Shown: positions 35,218 through 44,588 of the stretch, piece after piece
Numbering within the stretch: position 1 is the first letter of the stretch
Layout: each line of letters begins with the position of its first letter
NCBI GenBank assembly: GCA_964634795.1
Contig: CAZWLL010000005.1
Coordinates: forward strand, 1-63,316
DNA: 63,316 nucleotides
Direction of reading: 5' to 3'
From: UMGS1696 sp964634795
GTDB taxonomy: Bacteria; Bacillota; Clostridia; Oscillospirales; CAG-272
Translations under genes and position numbers: made by a program
The notes under the pieces: generated by a model
Seen by the model: the letters and a program-made list of their open reading frames with translations, nothing else
What the model was told of the DNA's origin: nothing
The model's database searches: none

Positions 35218-35229
35218 TTAAGCAGTCGC
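35150..35229. repeat. 26-bp palindromic tandem array
   Basis: Units at 35166-35191 and 35192-35217 differ at one position, with partial copies on both sides (35151-35165 and from 35218). Each unit contains AAGCAAATGCTT and TGCTTAAGCA-type palindromes. The last partial copy includes the stop codon of the minus-strand lipoprotein gene. Confidence 0.85.
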
Positions 35230-38214
35230 AAATTCGGATTGTCTGTCGAACCAATCGAGAATGCCGCTGCAAATGCCGCTTGCCGCGCGTCCGATGCCGT
35301 CGTCATTTAATAGCTGTTCGTATTCCTCGGCGCATGTGATAAATCCGACTTCAATGAGTGCCTGTGGAAATTTCGGATTTCGGCACATTGCGAGCATTTG
35401 ATATTGCGAGCCTCGAATATTTCTGTCAAGGGCTTTGGCAACGGCGTTTGTTACGCATTCCGCTAAAAGTCTGCCGCTGTCCATGCACCATAACCCGAGT
35501 GTTCCTCTTACACGGGTAATATCTGATGTATAATCCATGGAATTCTGATGTATAGATACACATAAATCAGGCTCAATCTCCTCGAGCATATCCATTCTGT
35601 CGTATAAACTCAGTGTAGTGTCGGTATCCCGTGTGAGAATAACATCGGCACCGAGAGCACCGAGCTTATCTGCTGCTGCAAGGGTTATTTTTAAGTTCAG
35701 ATCTTTTTCGTTGAGAGTATCACATGCTCCCGCTGCCCCTCTGTCGTCTCCGCCGTGCCCCGCGTCAAGCACAATAACTATTCCGTCAAGAGGAGTATCG
35801 GATTTCGTGTCGATAACAATGGGATTTTTCAGTGACAGCACAACGGAATCATCCTTGTATGTCAAATCGAAACCGTAGAAATTTTCGACATCGTATAATG
35901 TAAATGAGTAACGTACCCTGTCATCAAGCCTGACCGTTTCACATGAGCTGACGATAGGGTTGTTTCCGATTACTGCATCCGGAGCGGACTCGGAATCTAC
36001 ATTATAAAAGGTTACGACAAAATTATTGTTTTCGTCTATACAGCCGTTATATGCAGGCTTTCCGTCGCACTTCAACACAAACTCTGTGTTTTCACCGCAG
36101 TTTGAAACCTCGGCTGATGTAAAGTGAGAATCCGAGCTTTCGGTTGTAAATCCGAGCTCGTTAACATTGTCCGCGGATACATATCCGCCCATTCTCAGCT
36201 TGTAAAACCCGCGCCATAATGATAATGCGAGCTCTTCCATTCCTTCGGATTGAACCGTATAATCATAGTAATACGAGCTTGTTTCCGATGTTTTCAGATG
36301 TGTATAGTCATTTTTTACACTGATTTTTATGTATGTGCCGACACCCATTGAGCGTATATCAGGGCCTTCTGCTTCCGCGGTTCCGTCACGATGCGTGAGT
36401 GTGAATTTGATATTTCCGCATTCGGTAATTTCGCCGTCGGATGCTTCGGGTAAATCCGCGCTCCCGCTGAATGTCGCTCCCGTATAGCCTGACGATGCAT
36501 ATGCTGTGATGCTTTCCTGTGTCAGCTCCGTCTCGATTCCTCCGATATTAACCTTTACATCAGAGCCTGCGGGGGCAGTACATGAGACATAAATCTTTCT
36601 GTCATGAGTAGCTATATCGGTTGACGGATATATATTTGTTATCGATATGGTGTCGAGCGAAATCGGTTCGTTTTGTAACGGTGTTGACGCGGCAGTGTCG
36701 GTATCGTAGTACAATGTATAAACGTATGTAATTCCGTTTTGCTCGAAGACAAAGTCGTTTTCGCCTTTTTCGAGGGTTACGTATAAATTGAATATTCCGC
36801 TTTTTGTACGGCTGACTTTTTCGCCGTTCATAGTCAGTGTGTAGAATGGGTCGGATGAGCCTATAATATAAGTTTTTGCCGATGTCATTGTGGATTTGTC
36901 CGCGGGAGATGTTACGGTAACTCCAAAGCCGTTCGACTGTATTTCCGTATAAACTATCTCATCGGAGAAAATCGAAATAAGCTCATCGCTTGCACCGTTT
37001 ATGTTGCGGTTTATTTCGTCATATCCGTAAAAAATGCTTCCTCGGTATGCTTTTTCGCTTCTCGCAAACGCAACCTGCTCGGACAGCTGCCCTGACGGGG
37101 AATCCCAGTTTCCGTCCTCGTATCGATATGCGGCATGTGAAATATAAAGCTTTACATCTGTTCCGTCAAGCAGGGCATTCCACCAGCGTGTCAGAACATC
37201 GAACGCCGATGAGGTATCGTCAAATGTCCAATATATCTGCGGTGAAATATAATCTATGTAGCCGCCGTTTATCCATGCAGTCGCATCGCAATATAATGAA
37301 TTGTATCCTTCGAGACCGTTTGTGTCGCTTCCGCCGTTTTCTCCGTCATTATTCTGCCATATCGCAAACGGTGAGACGCCGAATACGCATTCGGAATCCG
37401 CTGAATGAACGGCGTCATATACGCTTTTGATTATTTTATTAATATTGTTACGTCTCCAGTCGGATATATCGTCGAATTCGGCACCGTATTTTTCATAAGC
37501 GTCGGCATCGTCGAATTCCGCTATTTTACCGCTGTCATCATATACGGGATACGGATAAAAATAGTCATCGAAAACTATCCCGTCAACGTCGTATTTTTCG
37601 ACTATTTCACGTACACCTTCCGTTACAAGCTCACACACCTCAGGCAAACCCGCATTCAAATAGAGTTTGCCGTCATCGTACGCTACAGTCCACTCCGGAT
37701 GCTGCTTGGCAGGACTTTTATCGTCGAGTGTGCTTATGTCATGCGTGTCCATTGTAACTCTGAGCGGATTTACCCATGCATGGACATAAATGTTTCGCTG
37801 ATGAGCTTCATAGACAATATATTCGAGCGGATCGAATACAAGCTCTCCGTCTGACGAAATATATTTTGAAACGGGAAAAATGTCGCTGTCGTATAAAGCG
37901 TCACAAGAGGGACGAACCTGGAAAAAAATCGTGTTAAGGTTGTTTTTTTCGCAAGTATCGAGAATAGAATCTATTTCGGCTTTCAGTTCGTCCGCACTGA
38001 GATTCGCCGAAGAAGGATAATCTATATTGTATACCGATGCTATCCATACACCGCGTATTTCGGAGTCGGGGTTAATGATGTGTCTGAGAGTCGGAGCCGG
38101 ATCGGACGGTTTCATAGCATCGAGAGATGTATCGTAATCAGTGCGTATGCATGATGTGAGTACTGTAAGCAGAACTGCAGTGAGAAGAAAAAAACGGAGG
38201 AAACGTTTTTTCAT
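35218..38214 (-). CDS. GHL10-type glycosidase / Amidase_3 fusion lipoprotein
   Basis: 998-aa lipoprotein (MKKRFLRFF...VLTSC, lipid Cys about 22). Residues about 50-420 match the GHL10 (DUF187, DigH/YddW) glycosidase: IRGVWIASVYNIDYPS, NTIFFQVRPSCDALY, YVHAWVNPLRVT, DGIVFDDYFYPYP. Residues about 430-810 are beta-rich repeats. Residues about 812-990 are an N-acetylmuramoyl-L-alanine amidase: VLDAGHGGDDRGA, LTRDTDTTLSLYDR, SIHQNS, which supply the zinc His/Glu/His ligands. Amidases strip stem peptides and DigH cuts the resulting denuded glycans, so one chain may do both steps. The stop codon lies in the tandem array. Confidence 0.88.
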   Translation of the reverse strand: MKKRFLRFFLLTAVLLTVLTSCIRTDYDTSLDAMKPSDPAPTLRHIINPDSEIRGVWIASVYNIDYPSSANLSADELKAEIDSILDTCEKNNLNTIFFQVRPSCDALYDSDIFPVSKYISSDGELVFDPLEYIVYEAHQRNIYVHAWVNPLRVTMDTHDISTLDDKSPAKQHPEWTVAYDDGKLYLNAGLPEVCELVTEGVREIVEKYDVDGIVFDDYFYPYPVYDDSGKIAEFDDADAYEKYGAEFDDISDWRRNNINKIIKSVYDAVHSADSECVFGVSPFAIWQNNDGENGGSDTNGLEGYNSLYCDATAWINGGYIDYISPQIYWTFDDTSSAFDVLTRWWNALLDGTDVKLYISHAAYRYEDGNWDSPSGQLSEQVAFARSEKAYRGSIFYGYDEINRNINGASDELISIFSDEIVYTEIQSNGFGVTVTSPADKSTMTSAKTYIIGSSDPFYTLTMNGEKVSRTKSGIFNLYVTLEKGENDFVFEQNGITYVYTLYYDTDTAASTPLQNEPISLDTISITNIYPSTDIATHDRKIYVSCTAPAGSDVKVNIGGIETELTQESITAYASSGYTGATFSGSADLPEASDGEITECGNIKFTLTHRDGTAEAEGPDIRSMGVGTYIKISVKNDYTHLKTSETSSYYYDYTVQSEGMEELALSLWRGFYKLRMGGYVSADNVNELGFTTESSDSHFTSAEVSNCGENTEFVLKCDGKPAYNGCIDENNNFVVTFYNVDSESAPDAVIGNNPIVSSCETVRLDDRVRYSFTLYDVENFYGFDLTYKDDSVVLSLKNPIVIDTKSDTPLDGIVIVLDAGHGGDDRGAAGACDTLNEKDLNLKITLAAADKLGALGADVILTRDTDTTLSLYDRMDMLEEIEPDLCVSIHQNSMDYTSDITRVRGTLGLWCMDSGRLLAECVTNAVAKALDRNIRGSQYQMLAMCRNPKFPQALIEVGFITCAEEYEQLLNDDGIGRAASGICSGILDWFDRQSEFATA

Positions 38215-38416
38215 TTAAGATCCTTTCATAATAATATACTTTGTTGCCTGTCGGTATTGTTTGTTTCTTTATTTTTATGATATCATACACCGAATGACAA
38301 ATCAAGCGTGTAATTATAAATGCGGAGATTTAATTATAATGCATAAGACGTTTGATATGCGGAAAAAGGTCGCATAAATCGAAATAATATTTTTAATAAG
38401 GTTTTCGGCTATGTAC

Positions 38417-38445
38417 TTGATTTAACCGCTTATATACTTTATAAT
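38417..38445 (+). promoter_or_regulatory. Promoter of the VanY-type gene
   Basis: TTGATT (38417-38422), 17-nt spacer, TATAAT (38440-38445), 45 nt before the start codon. Confidence 0.8.
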
Positions 38446-38489
38446 TAACATAGGATATTTTTATTTAAATTAAGGTTTGTCGGAGGAGA

Positions 38490-40016
38490 ATGAAATTGAA
38501 CGAAAACAATAACGGAATGTCTCCCGAAAGATTTACAGCTGAAAGAAACAGAGCAAACGGACAAAACAATACCGCACCGCAGAATCAAAGTCAGAAGCCG
38601 CGGTTTAAAATAAAAGACGGTAATATAATCAGGATAAACCCGGACGGAACCACTACATCAAGACCGTTGACCGATGATGAAAGACGCAGACTTGAAGAAG
38701 CGCGCATGAATGCCGCAAGAAGACAAAACAATACTGTAAATACAGTAAACACTGCGAATACGGTCAATGCGGCCAATACAGTCGTTGATGAAGCCGCCAG
38801 AAGAAGGGCAGACCAAAAGTATCTCGCGAGATCTCAGGCGGAAGCGGCTGAGCAGCTCGGTGTTACCGAAAGAGGTATAGCCGAAAGACGTCGCCGTAGC
38901 GACAATATTCGAAGAGAAAATCAAAACAGAAGCCAGAGAAAAAGAAAAATAACCGTCAATCCCGGTGCAATCGTATTTGCTTTGCTTATGGTTGCTGTTG
39001 TCGCGGTTTCGGCAAAGCAGATTAAAATCAATGAGGAAAACAAGGAAAGCGCGGAGAGAACCGACCTTGTTTACGATGAAACACAGTACAGTGAAACCGA
39101 TGCGGGCGATGAAGAGTACATAATCGAAAATGTACCGTCATCGGAGACCCAAACCGTACTCTACGAGACGGAGCAGACCGCGAATACCGAGATACATAAC
39201 GGCAAGCTTATACTTGTGAATTACGAGTATGAATACGTTGCTCCCGACAGCATCGAGCTTACGAATGCGTATGAATCACGTACGGGAAACACGGAAATCG
39301 GAAGGCTTAAGGTTTCCGAGACGACAACATCCTTGGAATCCGAAGCGTTTGCGGCGCTCGAGAGACTGGTTGTAGATATGAAGACCGCTACGGGAACGTC
39401 GGATTTGATGATTGTAAGCGGATACAGAACGTATCAGGATCAGGTCGACATATATGACAGCTATGTATCATCATACGGTGAGGAATATGCGAAATCTTAT
39501 GTTGCGGACCCCGGACACAGTGAACACCAAACAGGACTCGCGTGTGATTTGAAATTCTATACCTCAGACGGATATGCTGTTTCAATGGCTGATTACGAAT
39601 ACGGTCCGTGGGTAGGTGAAAACTGTATGTACGAAGGATTCATCAGACGCTACCCTGAGGATAAGGTTGATATTACAAAGATAAGCTACGAAGCATGGCA
39701 CTTCAGATATGTAGGTATTCCTCACGCATATGCGATAACGACACTCGGCTGCTGCCTGGAGGAATATATCGATTATTTAAAGGATTACACAACAGACACG
39801 AAAATTCTTCATATCAATGATGATATGACCTTGGAAGCAGTAGAAGCTTCATCCGTTGCCGAAAGCGACCTGGAGGGCGGATGGCTTACATATTACGTAC
39901 CGATGTCGGACGGAGACAGTACAGACATACCCGTTTTGCAGGGAGATGCCTATGGTGAATACGAAATTTCGGGCAATAATATCGACGGATTTATCGTTAC
40001 GGTAGAGCTGAATTGA
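38490..40016 (+). CDS. VanY-type D-Ala-D-Ala carboxypeptidase (M15B), membrane anchored
   Basis: 508 aa. The first about 155 residues are a polar, Asn/Arg-rich cytoplasmic tail with NTVNTANTVN repeats. One helix (about 157-175, PGAIVFALLMVAVVAVSA) crosses the membrane. The extracellular peptidase has SGYRTYQDQ, the zinc motif SEHQTGLACD (about 343-352) and EAWHFRY (about 399-405) with the catalytic Glu and third ligand. It trims the terminal D-Ala of peptidoglycan stems. No vancomycin cluster is nearby, so this is a housekeeping or wall-maturation enzyme. GGAGGAG precedes the ATG. Confidence 0.92.
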   Translation: MKLNENNNGMSPERFTAERNRANGQNNTAPQNQSQKPRFKIKDGNIIRINPDGTTTSRPLTDDERRRLEEARMNAARRQNNTVNTVNTANTVNAANTVVDEAARRRADQKYLARSQAEAAEQLGVTERGIAERRRRSDNIRRENQNRSQRKRKITVNPGAIVFALLMVAVVAVSAKQIKINEENKESAERTDLVYDETQYSETDAGDEEYIIENVPSSETQTVLYETEQTANTEIHNGKLILVNYEYEYVAPDSIELTNAYESRTGNTEIGRLKVSETTTSLESEAFAALERLVVDMKTATGTSDLMIVSGYRTYQDQVDIYDSYVSSYGEEYAKSYVADPGHSEHQTGLACDLKFYTSDGYAVSMADYEYGPWVGENCMYEGFIRRYPEDKVDITKISYEAWHFRYVGIPHAYAITTLGCCLEEYIDYLKDYTTDTKILHINDDMTLEAVEASSVAESDLEGGWLTYYVPMSDGDSTDIPVLQGDAYGEYEISGNNIDGFIVTVELN

Positions 40017-40196
40017 AAAAAACATTGCGCAAGCGGTGATTCAGAGGTTTTACACTGTCAAAAAAATGCTCTTCCCGTAAGGTTTTCGGATTTCATATTT
40101 CCGTTATTTTATGTTCGTTAAAAGTGGTTTCACAATTCAACCAACATTTCACGCGTTATCAAATTACTGTCACATAGCCGGAATATAATATAGCCA

Positions 40197-40217
40197 GAAC
40201 AAGAAAGAAACTTGTTC
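40197..40217 (+). promoter_or_regulatory. Inverted repeat in the htrA leader
   Basis: GAACAAG and CTTGTTC (7 bp each, 7-nt spacer) lie just downstream of a TATAAT-like element (40184-40189) and 50 nt before the protease start. Could be an operator or leader hairpin. No matching -35 element is clear. The rest of 40017-40266 holds no gene. Confidence 0.45.
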
Positions 40218-40266
40218 GAGATAAAATTTGATTTTAAATCATATAGAATATAGAAAGGTGAATGTT

Positions 40267-42069
40267 ATGAAAGAATTTGATATGAACAACAATGAAATGA
40301 ATGAACAGAACAGTGTTGAGAATAAGAATGTAAATACAGATTCTCAGAACACGAATCCTCAGACTGTAAACGAACAGAATACACAGGAAACAAAAGAGAA
40401 CGTAAATACATCCACTGTAAACAACAGCACAACTCCGGTTCCCGAAAACCATCGCACCGAAACACCTTATTCCGGCAATCCTTACTTTGAAGGATTTGCT
40501 CAGAACAACAATCAGCAGACAAACAACCAGCAGTACAATGCTCAGCAAAATAATACTCAGCAAAACGCTCAGCAGAATACGCAATACACTCAGAACACAC
40601 AGAACAATCAGTACGGTCAGCAGACACAGTACACACAGAACTCCCAGAATACACAGTACGGATACAACCAGAACAATCACGGTTACGGATATAACCAGAA
40701 CCAGAATGGCGGATATACTCCGAACCACACATACAATGCCCCGCATCAGGCACAAGGTCAGATTTCATATACTCCCAATACCGCTAAGGTAAAGAAAGAG
40801 AAGAAGTCTAAACCGGTAACACGCGGAGCTCTTGCATTGGTTGTTGCAATGGCAGTTGTTCTGTCAGGTGCTGTAGGCTACGGCAGCGCAATGCTTGCTT
40901 CGAGAAACGTTACGGCAAGCCAAAGCGTAACTTCAAGTGAAACCACATCACAGCCTTCATCGACAACAAGCTCAGATAACGGCAATGTGGTGATTTACAA
41001 GAGCGTTGACGAGGTTGCAACATCAACAGGTGACAGCAGTGATAACTACACGACAGCAGAGGTAGCGGCTATGGTTAAGGATTCCGTAGTTGAAATCAAT
41101 ACGGAATATACATCAACATCCCGCGGATGGTACAATTACGTACAGCAGGGCGCAGGCTCGGGTGTTATCATTTCCACAGACGGATATATAATCACAAACT
41201 GCCATGTTATCATGGATGAAGACACAAACGCATTGGCTGATACAATAACAGTAAGACTTACAAACGGCAACGAATATGATGCATCTATTGTAGGCTATGA
41301 TTCGGAGTCCGATATAGCGATTGTTAAGATTGATGCAACGGGACTTACCGCGGCACAGTGCGGCGACAGTGATAAGCTTGTTGTCGGCGAAGAGCTTCTT
41401 GTAGTCGGAAATCCTCTCGGTGAGCTCGGCGGAACAGTAACAAACGGTATCGTAAGCGCAACAGAGCGTGAAATCGAAGTAAACGGCGTTAAGATGAACC
41501 TTATTCAGACTAATGCCGCTGTTAACCCCGGCAACTCCGGCGGCGGTATGTTCAACATGAAGGGTCAGCTTGTAGGTATTGTTAACGCAAAGTCAAGCGG
41601 TACAGGCATTGAAGGACTCGGATTCGCAATCCCCGTAAACGAAGCACTTGATGTAGCCGAACAGCTTCTCCAGTACGGTTATGTTCGCGGCAAGACAATG
41701 ATCGGTGTATCGTTCTCCGAGGTAAGTTCCAACAGCTTCTACTTCTATTACAACATTAAAGCCGGTGTTTATGTTGAAAGCCTTACAGAAGGATATAATG
41801 ATGACGTATTACAGCCCGGTGACAGAGTTGTTGCGGTAAACGGCAATACAGTATCAACAGTATCGGAAATCAAATCCGTAGTAACAAGCTCATCCGTAGG
41901 TGATAAGCTGAAGTTCCAGATTGAACGTAACGGAAAGCTTATGGAAGTTGAGGTTGAGTGCTTCGAGAAGGTTCCGGATTCTAACAGTATTGAATTCAGC
42001 GAGGATAACCAGTCTGAAACAACTGAAACAAACTCCAATTCGTTCGGCGGAAGCATCTTCGGAAACTGA
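40267..42069 (+). CDS. htrA: HtrA/DegP-like membrane serine protease
   Basis: 600 aa. The start at 40267 (MKEFDMNNNEMNEQ) follows AAAGGTG; an upstream in-frame ATG at 40228 is less likely. The first about 180 residues are Asn/Gln/Tyr-rich low complexity, cytoplasmic and prion-like. One helix (GALALVVAMAVVLSGAVGYG) leads to a trypsin-like protease: His in NCHVI (about 313), Asp in SESDIAIVKI, Ser in NPGNSGGGMF. A C-terminal PDZ domain follows (YVESLTEGYNDD, LQPGDRVVAVNG). Degrades or refolds misfolded exported proteins. The two-component system downstream may regulate it, as CssRS does in Bacillus (inference). Confidence 0.94.
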   Translation: MKEFDMNNNEMNEQNSVENKNVNTDSQNTNPQTVNEQNTQETKENVNTSTVNNSTTPVPENHRTETPYSGNPYFEGFAQNNNQQTNNQQYNAQQNNTQQNAQQNTQYTQNTQNNQYGQQTQYTQNSQNTQYGYNQNNHGYGYNQNQNGGYTPNHTYNAPHQAQGQISYTPNTAKVKKEKKSKPVTRGALALVVAMAVVLSGAVGYGSAMLASRNVTASQSVTSSETTSQPSSTTSSDNGNVVIYKSVDEVATSTGDSSDNYTTAEVAAMVKDSVVEINTEYTSTSRGWYNYVQQGAGSGVIISTDGYIITNCHVIMDEDTNALADTITVRLTNGNEYDASIVGYDSESDIAIVKIDATGLTAAQCGDSDKLVVGEELLVVGNPLGELGGTVTNGIVSATEREIEVNGVKMNLIQTNAAVNPGNSGGGMFNMKGQLVGIVNAKSSGTGIEGLGFAIPVNEALDVAEQLLQYGYVRGKTMIGVSFSEVSSNSFYFYYNIKAGVYVESLTEGYNDDVLQPGDRVVAVNGNTVSTVSEIKSVVTSSSVGDKLKFQIERNGKLMEVEVECFEKVPDSNSIEFSEDNQSETTETNSNSFGGSIFGN

Positions 42070-42128
42070 AACGAATTAAGACAGCAGCGAATTCAGTGAA
42101 GGCGTTAGGCCGATAATGCCCGGCGGAT

Positions 42129-42149
42129 TTTGAAACCGTAGGTTTCAAA
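42129..42149 (+). other. Hairpin in the htrA-response regulator spacer
   Basis: TTTGAAACC and GGTTTCAAA form a perfect 9-bp stem with a 3-nt loop, inside a GGCGGATT...CCTGCGG context. No T-run follows. Possibly a remnant repeat. Confidence 0.5.
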
Positions 42150-42208
42150 CCTGCGGATTAATAATTAAAGCAATTTAAGAAACTCGATAACTCATAAAAA
42201 AACGGAAA

Positions 42209-42238
42209 GGAAAGGGATACTGTGTAAGTACCCCTTTT
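42209..42238 (+). terminator. Possible terminator before the response regulator gene
   Basis: AAAGGGATAC (42211-42220) pairs with GTACCCCTTT (42228-42237) except one mismatch, ending in T-run. Moderate support. Confidence 0.5.
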
Positions 42239-42329
42239 CATACGTATTATAAGAAAACGCCGATTTAAGTCTGTTTTTTACATAAACTCGATTTATTCGG
42301 TGAATCCATAAAAAATAAGGAGCAGCTAT

Positions 42330-43034
42330 ATGTATAAGATTCTTGTTGTTGATGATGAAGAAATGATTAGGCGTCTTATTGCAAAATACGCCGTATTCGA
42401 AGGACATACAGTGACTGAAGCCAAAGACGGAATGGAAGCGGTTAAGCTGTGCCGCGAGGAAGAGTTTGACATAATGATAATCGACATTATGATGCCTGAG
42501 CTTGACGGATTTTCCGCATGTCGTGAAATAAGAAAGTTTTCTTCTATTCCGATTATTATGCTGTCTGCCCGCGGTGAAGAGTATGACAAAATCAACGGAT
42601 TCGAGCTTGGAATCGACGATTATGTGGTTAAGCCGTTTTCTCCGAAAGAGCTTATGCTGAGAGTAGACGCGGTAATGAAACGCACATCGGGAAAGCTCGA
42701 AAACAAGGTTGTTGCAGAGCCTAAAAATGAGATTGTCGAATTTGACGGCGGCGGACTTAAAGCCGATTTAACGGCAAGAATCGTATATGTTGACAATCAA
42801 CGTGTTGAAATGACTCCGAAGGAATACGACCTTTTCTTCTACATGATTAAGAACAAAAATATAGCACTAACAAGAGACAAGCTCATAAGCGAGGTCTGGG
42901 GTTATGATTATTTCGGTGATGACAGAACCTTGGATACTCATATAAAACTGCTCAGAAAGAGCCTCGGTAAATATGCCGATTATATTGTAACTCTGAGAGG
43001 AGTTGGATATCGTTTTGATCCGGAAAGAAACTAA
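42330..43034 (+). CDS. OmpR-family response regulator
   Basis: 234 aa. The receiver domain has the acidic pair at 9-10 (VVDDEE), phospho-acceptor Asp52 in MIIDIMMPELDG and Lys in VVKPFSPKEL. The C-terminal winged helix (about 135-233) ends in TLRGVGYRFDPE, typical OmpR/PhoB. AAGGAG precedes the ATG. The kinase gene follows 31 nt after the stop. Targets are unknown, but the envelope stress genes upstream are natural candidates. Confidence 0.95.
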   Translation: MYKILVVDDEEMIRRLIAKYAVFEGHTVTEAKDGMEAVKLCREEEFDIMIIDIMMPELDGFSACREIRKFSSIPIIMLSARGEEYDKINGFELGIDDYVVKPFSPKELMLRVDAVMKRTSGKLENKVVAEPKNEIVEFDGGGLKADLTARIVYVDNQRVEMTPKEYDLFFYMIKNKNIALTRDKLISEVWGYDYFGDDRTLDTHIKLLRKSLGKYADYIVTLRGVGYRFDPERN

Positions 43035-43065
43035 ATCAAAACACATTCACCGCTCGGACGAGCAT

Positions 43066-44529
43066 ATGATGAGCATGAAAGGAAAGCTGCTTATAGGCTT
43101 TCTGCTGTTCGGAGCATTGGTTATAGCAGTGCTTTGGTTTTTTCAGACCGTGCTTCTCGGAGATGTTTATCGTTCATTGAAGCTCAGAGATTTGAATAAA
43201 TGTGCATCTGAAGTAGAAACAGCAGCATTGAGTGACACAAGCGATGATTATTCGAGTCTTAATGAAGCGGCAGGAATGGCGGCATCCAAAAGCGGAATAT
43301 GTATTTCCGTTTACGAGATATCATCTAACGGAGTGGCGAAGAGCGGAAACCGTGTAGTGGAACAGCATTTGAATACATTCTGTTTTATTCATAACATAGA
43401 AAGCTCTCGCCTGCTGAATACTTTGTATCAGAAAGCCGTATCCGAAGGCGGCGAAATGATGGATGAGGTTTCACTCGGTCAGATGTTCGCAAATGATTCC
43501 GATGACGGAAGCGAAAACGTTATTCTTGCCAAGGTAGTTGATAAGAACGACGGACGTGAGCTTCTCATGCTGTTCAATACCGAGTTGATTCCGCTTGATT
43601 CCACTGTGACTACAATCAGAATAGAACTGCTGTACATAAGCTTAATATTAATTGTTTTGGCAATTGTCCTCTCGCTTATACTTTCAAGCCATTTGTCAAA
43701 GCCGCTCAGAGAAATGAGCGGAGAAGCGGCAAAATTGGCTCTCGGTGATTATAACGTTAATTTTGATGGCGGCAATTGCACTGAAACCGAAAATCTTTCG
43801 GCGGCATTAAATAAAGCAGCGTATGAGCTTTCGCGATTGGATAAAATGCAGAAGGATTTAATCGCTAACGTGTCGCATGACCTCAGAACTCCGCTTACAA
43901 TGATTGCCGGATATACCGAAGCAATGCGTGACCTCCCGGGAGAGGCTACACCTGAAAACATGCAGATTGTCATTGACGAAACAAACAGACTTACCACACT
44001 TGTTAATGATATGCTTGAGGTTAGCCGTTACCAGAACGGAACACAAAAGCTGAACAAAACGCATTTCAATTTCACAAATGTTATAAGAACAACTATCGAG
44101 AGATACGCTAAGCTGCGTGAAAAAGACGGGTATATAATTACTTTTGAGAGTGACAGAGACGTTTTCGTAGATGCGGATGAACAGAGAATACTTCAGGTTA
44201 TATATAACCTGATAGGAAATGCGGTAAATTATGTAGGCGATGACAAGACGGTTATTATCAGACAGACAGTAGAAAATAACGAAGTTCAGCTCGAGGTTAT
44301 AGACCATGGCATCGGAATTCCGGAGGATCAGCTTCCGATGGTTTGGGAGCGGTATTATAAGGTAAACGATTTCCATAAGCGTGCCAATATCGGCACAGGC
44401 TTAGGCTTGTCTATCGTAAAGAATATTCTTCTTCTCCACGGAGCTCAGTTCGGCGTTAAGAGCAAGGTAGGCGAAGGAAGCAATTTCTGGTTCAAGCTCC
44501 CGATAGATAATGAGTCATCGGTAAATTAA
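43066..44529 (+). CDS. Sensor histidine kinase (HAMP, HisKA, HATPase)
   Basis: About 487 aa. A TTG at 43003 would overlap the regulator gene, and ATGs at 43066, 43069 and 43075 are closer to the membrane helix MKGKLLIGFLLFGALVIAVLW, so 43066 is taken with some doubt. Two membrane segments (about 5-25 and 185-208) enclose a sensor region. HAMP follows, then the phospho-acceptor His at about 271 in NVSHDLRTPLTMIAGY, and the ATPase N, G1 and G2 boxes (LIGNAVNYV, DHGIGIP, GTGLGLSIV). It pairs with the response regulator and ends at a strong terminator. Confidence 0.93.
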   Translation: MMSMKGKLLIGFLLFGALVIAVLWFFQTVLLGDVYRSLKLRDLNKCASEVETAALSDTSDDYSSLNEAAGMAASKSGICISVYEISSNGVAKSGNRVVEQHLNTFCFIHNIESSRLLNTLYQKAVSEGGEMMDEVSLGQMFANDSDDGSENVILAKVVDKNDGRELLMLFNTELIPLDSTVTTIRIELLYISLILIVLAIVLSLILSSHLSKPLREMSGEAAKLALGDYNVNFDGGNCTETENLSAALNKAAYELSRLDKMQKDLIANVSHDLRTPLTMIAGYTEAMRDLPGEATPENMQIVIDETNRLTTLVNDMLEVSRYQNGTQKLNKTHFNFTNVIRTTIERYAKLREKDGYIITFESDRDVFVDADEQRILQVIYNLIGNAVNYVGDDKTVIIRQTVENNEVQLEVIDHGIGIPEDQLPMVWERYYKVNDFHKRANIGTGLGLSIVKNILLLHGAQFGVKSKVGEGSNFWFKLPIDNESSVN

Positions 44530-44535
44530 TAAAAC

Positions 44536-44570
44536 AAAAATGCATGTGGTTTAATCCACATGCATTTTTT
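44536..44570 (+). terminator. Terminator of the two-component operon
   Basis: ATGCATGTGG and CCACATGCAT form the stem around a 6-nt loop; A-run before and T-run after. Confidence 0.92.
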
Positions 44571-44588
44571 AGTGCGCTCGTTGTATCG

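Noticed and set aside
35150..35229. CRISPR array
   Set aside because: Units are contiguous 26-bp palindromic tandem repeats without unique spacers, and no cas genes are in the window.
35618..37854. Several plus-strand ORFs of 86-149 aa
   Set aside because: Shadows of the 998-aa lipoprotein gene on the minus strand, without ribosome sites or domains.
38490..40016. Part of a vancomycin resistance cluster
   Set aside because: No vanS/R/H/A/X-type genes are adjacent; the two-component system at 42 kb is separated by htrA and is generic.
40184..40189. TATAAT as htrA promoter
   Set aside because: No -35 element at acceptable spacing, so it is only mentioned with the nearby inverted repeat.
40234..40792. 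Hydrophobic and Cys-rich minus-strand ORFs
   Set aside because: Opposite-strand reading of the Asn/Gln-rich codons of the HtrA tail gives artificial Val/Leu/Cys-rich frames.
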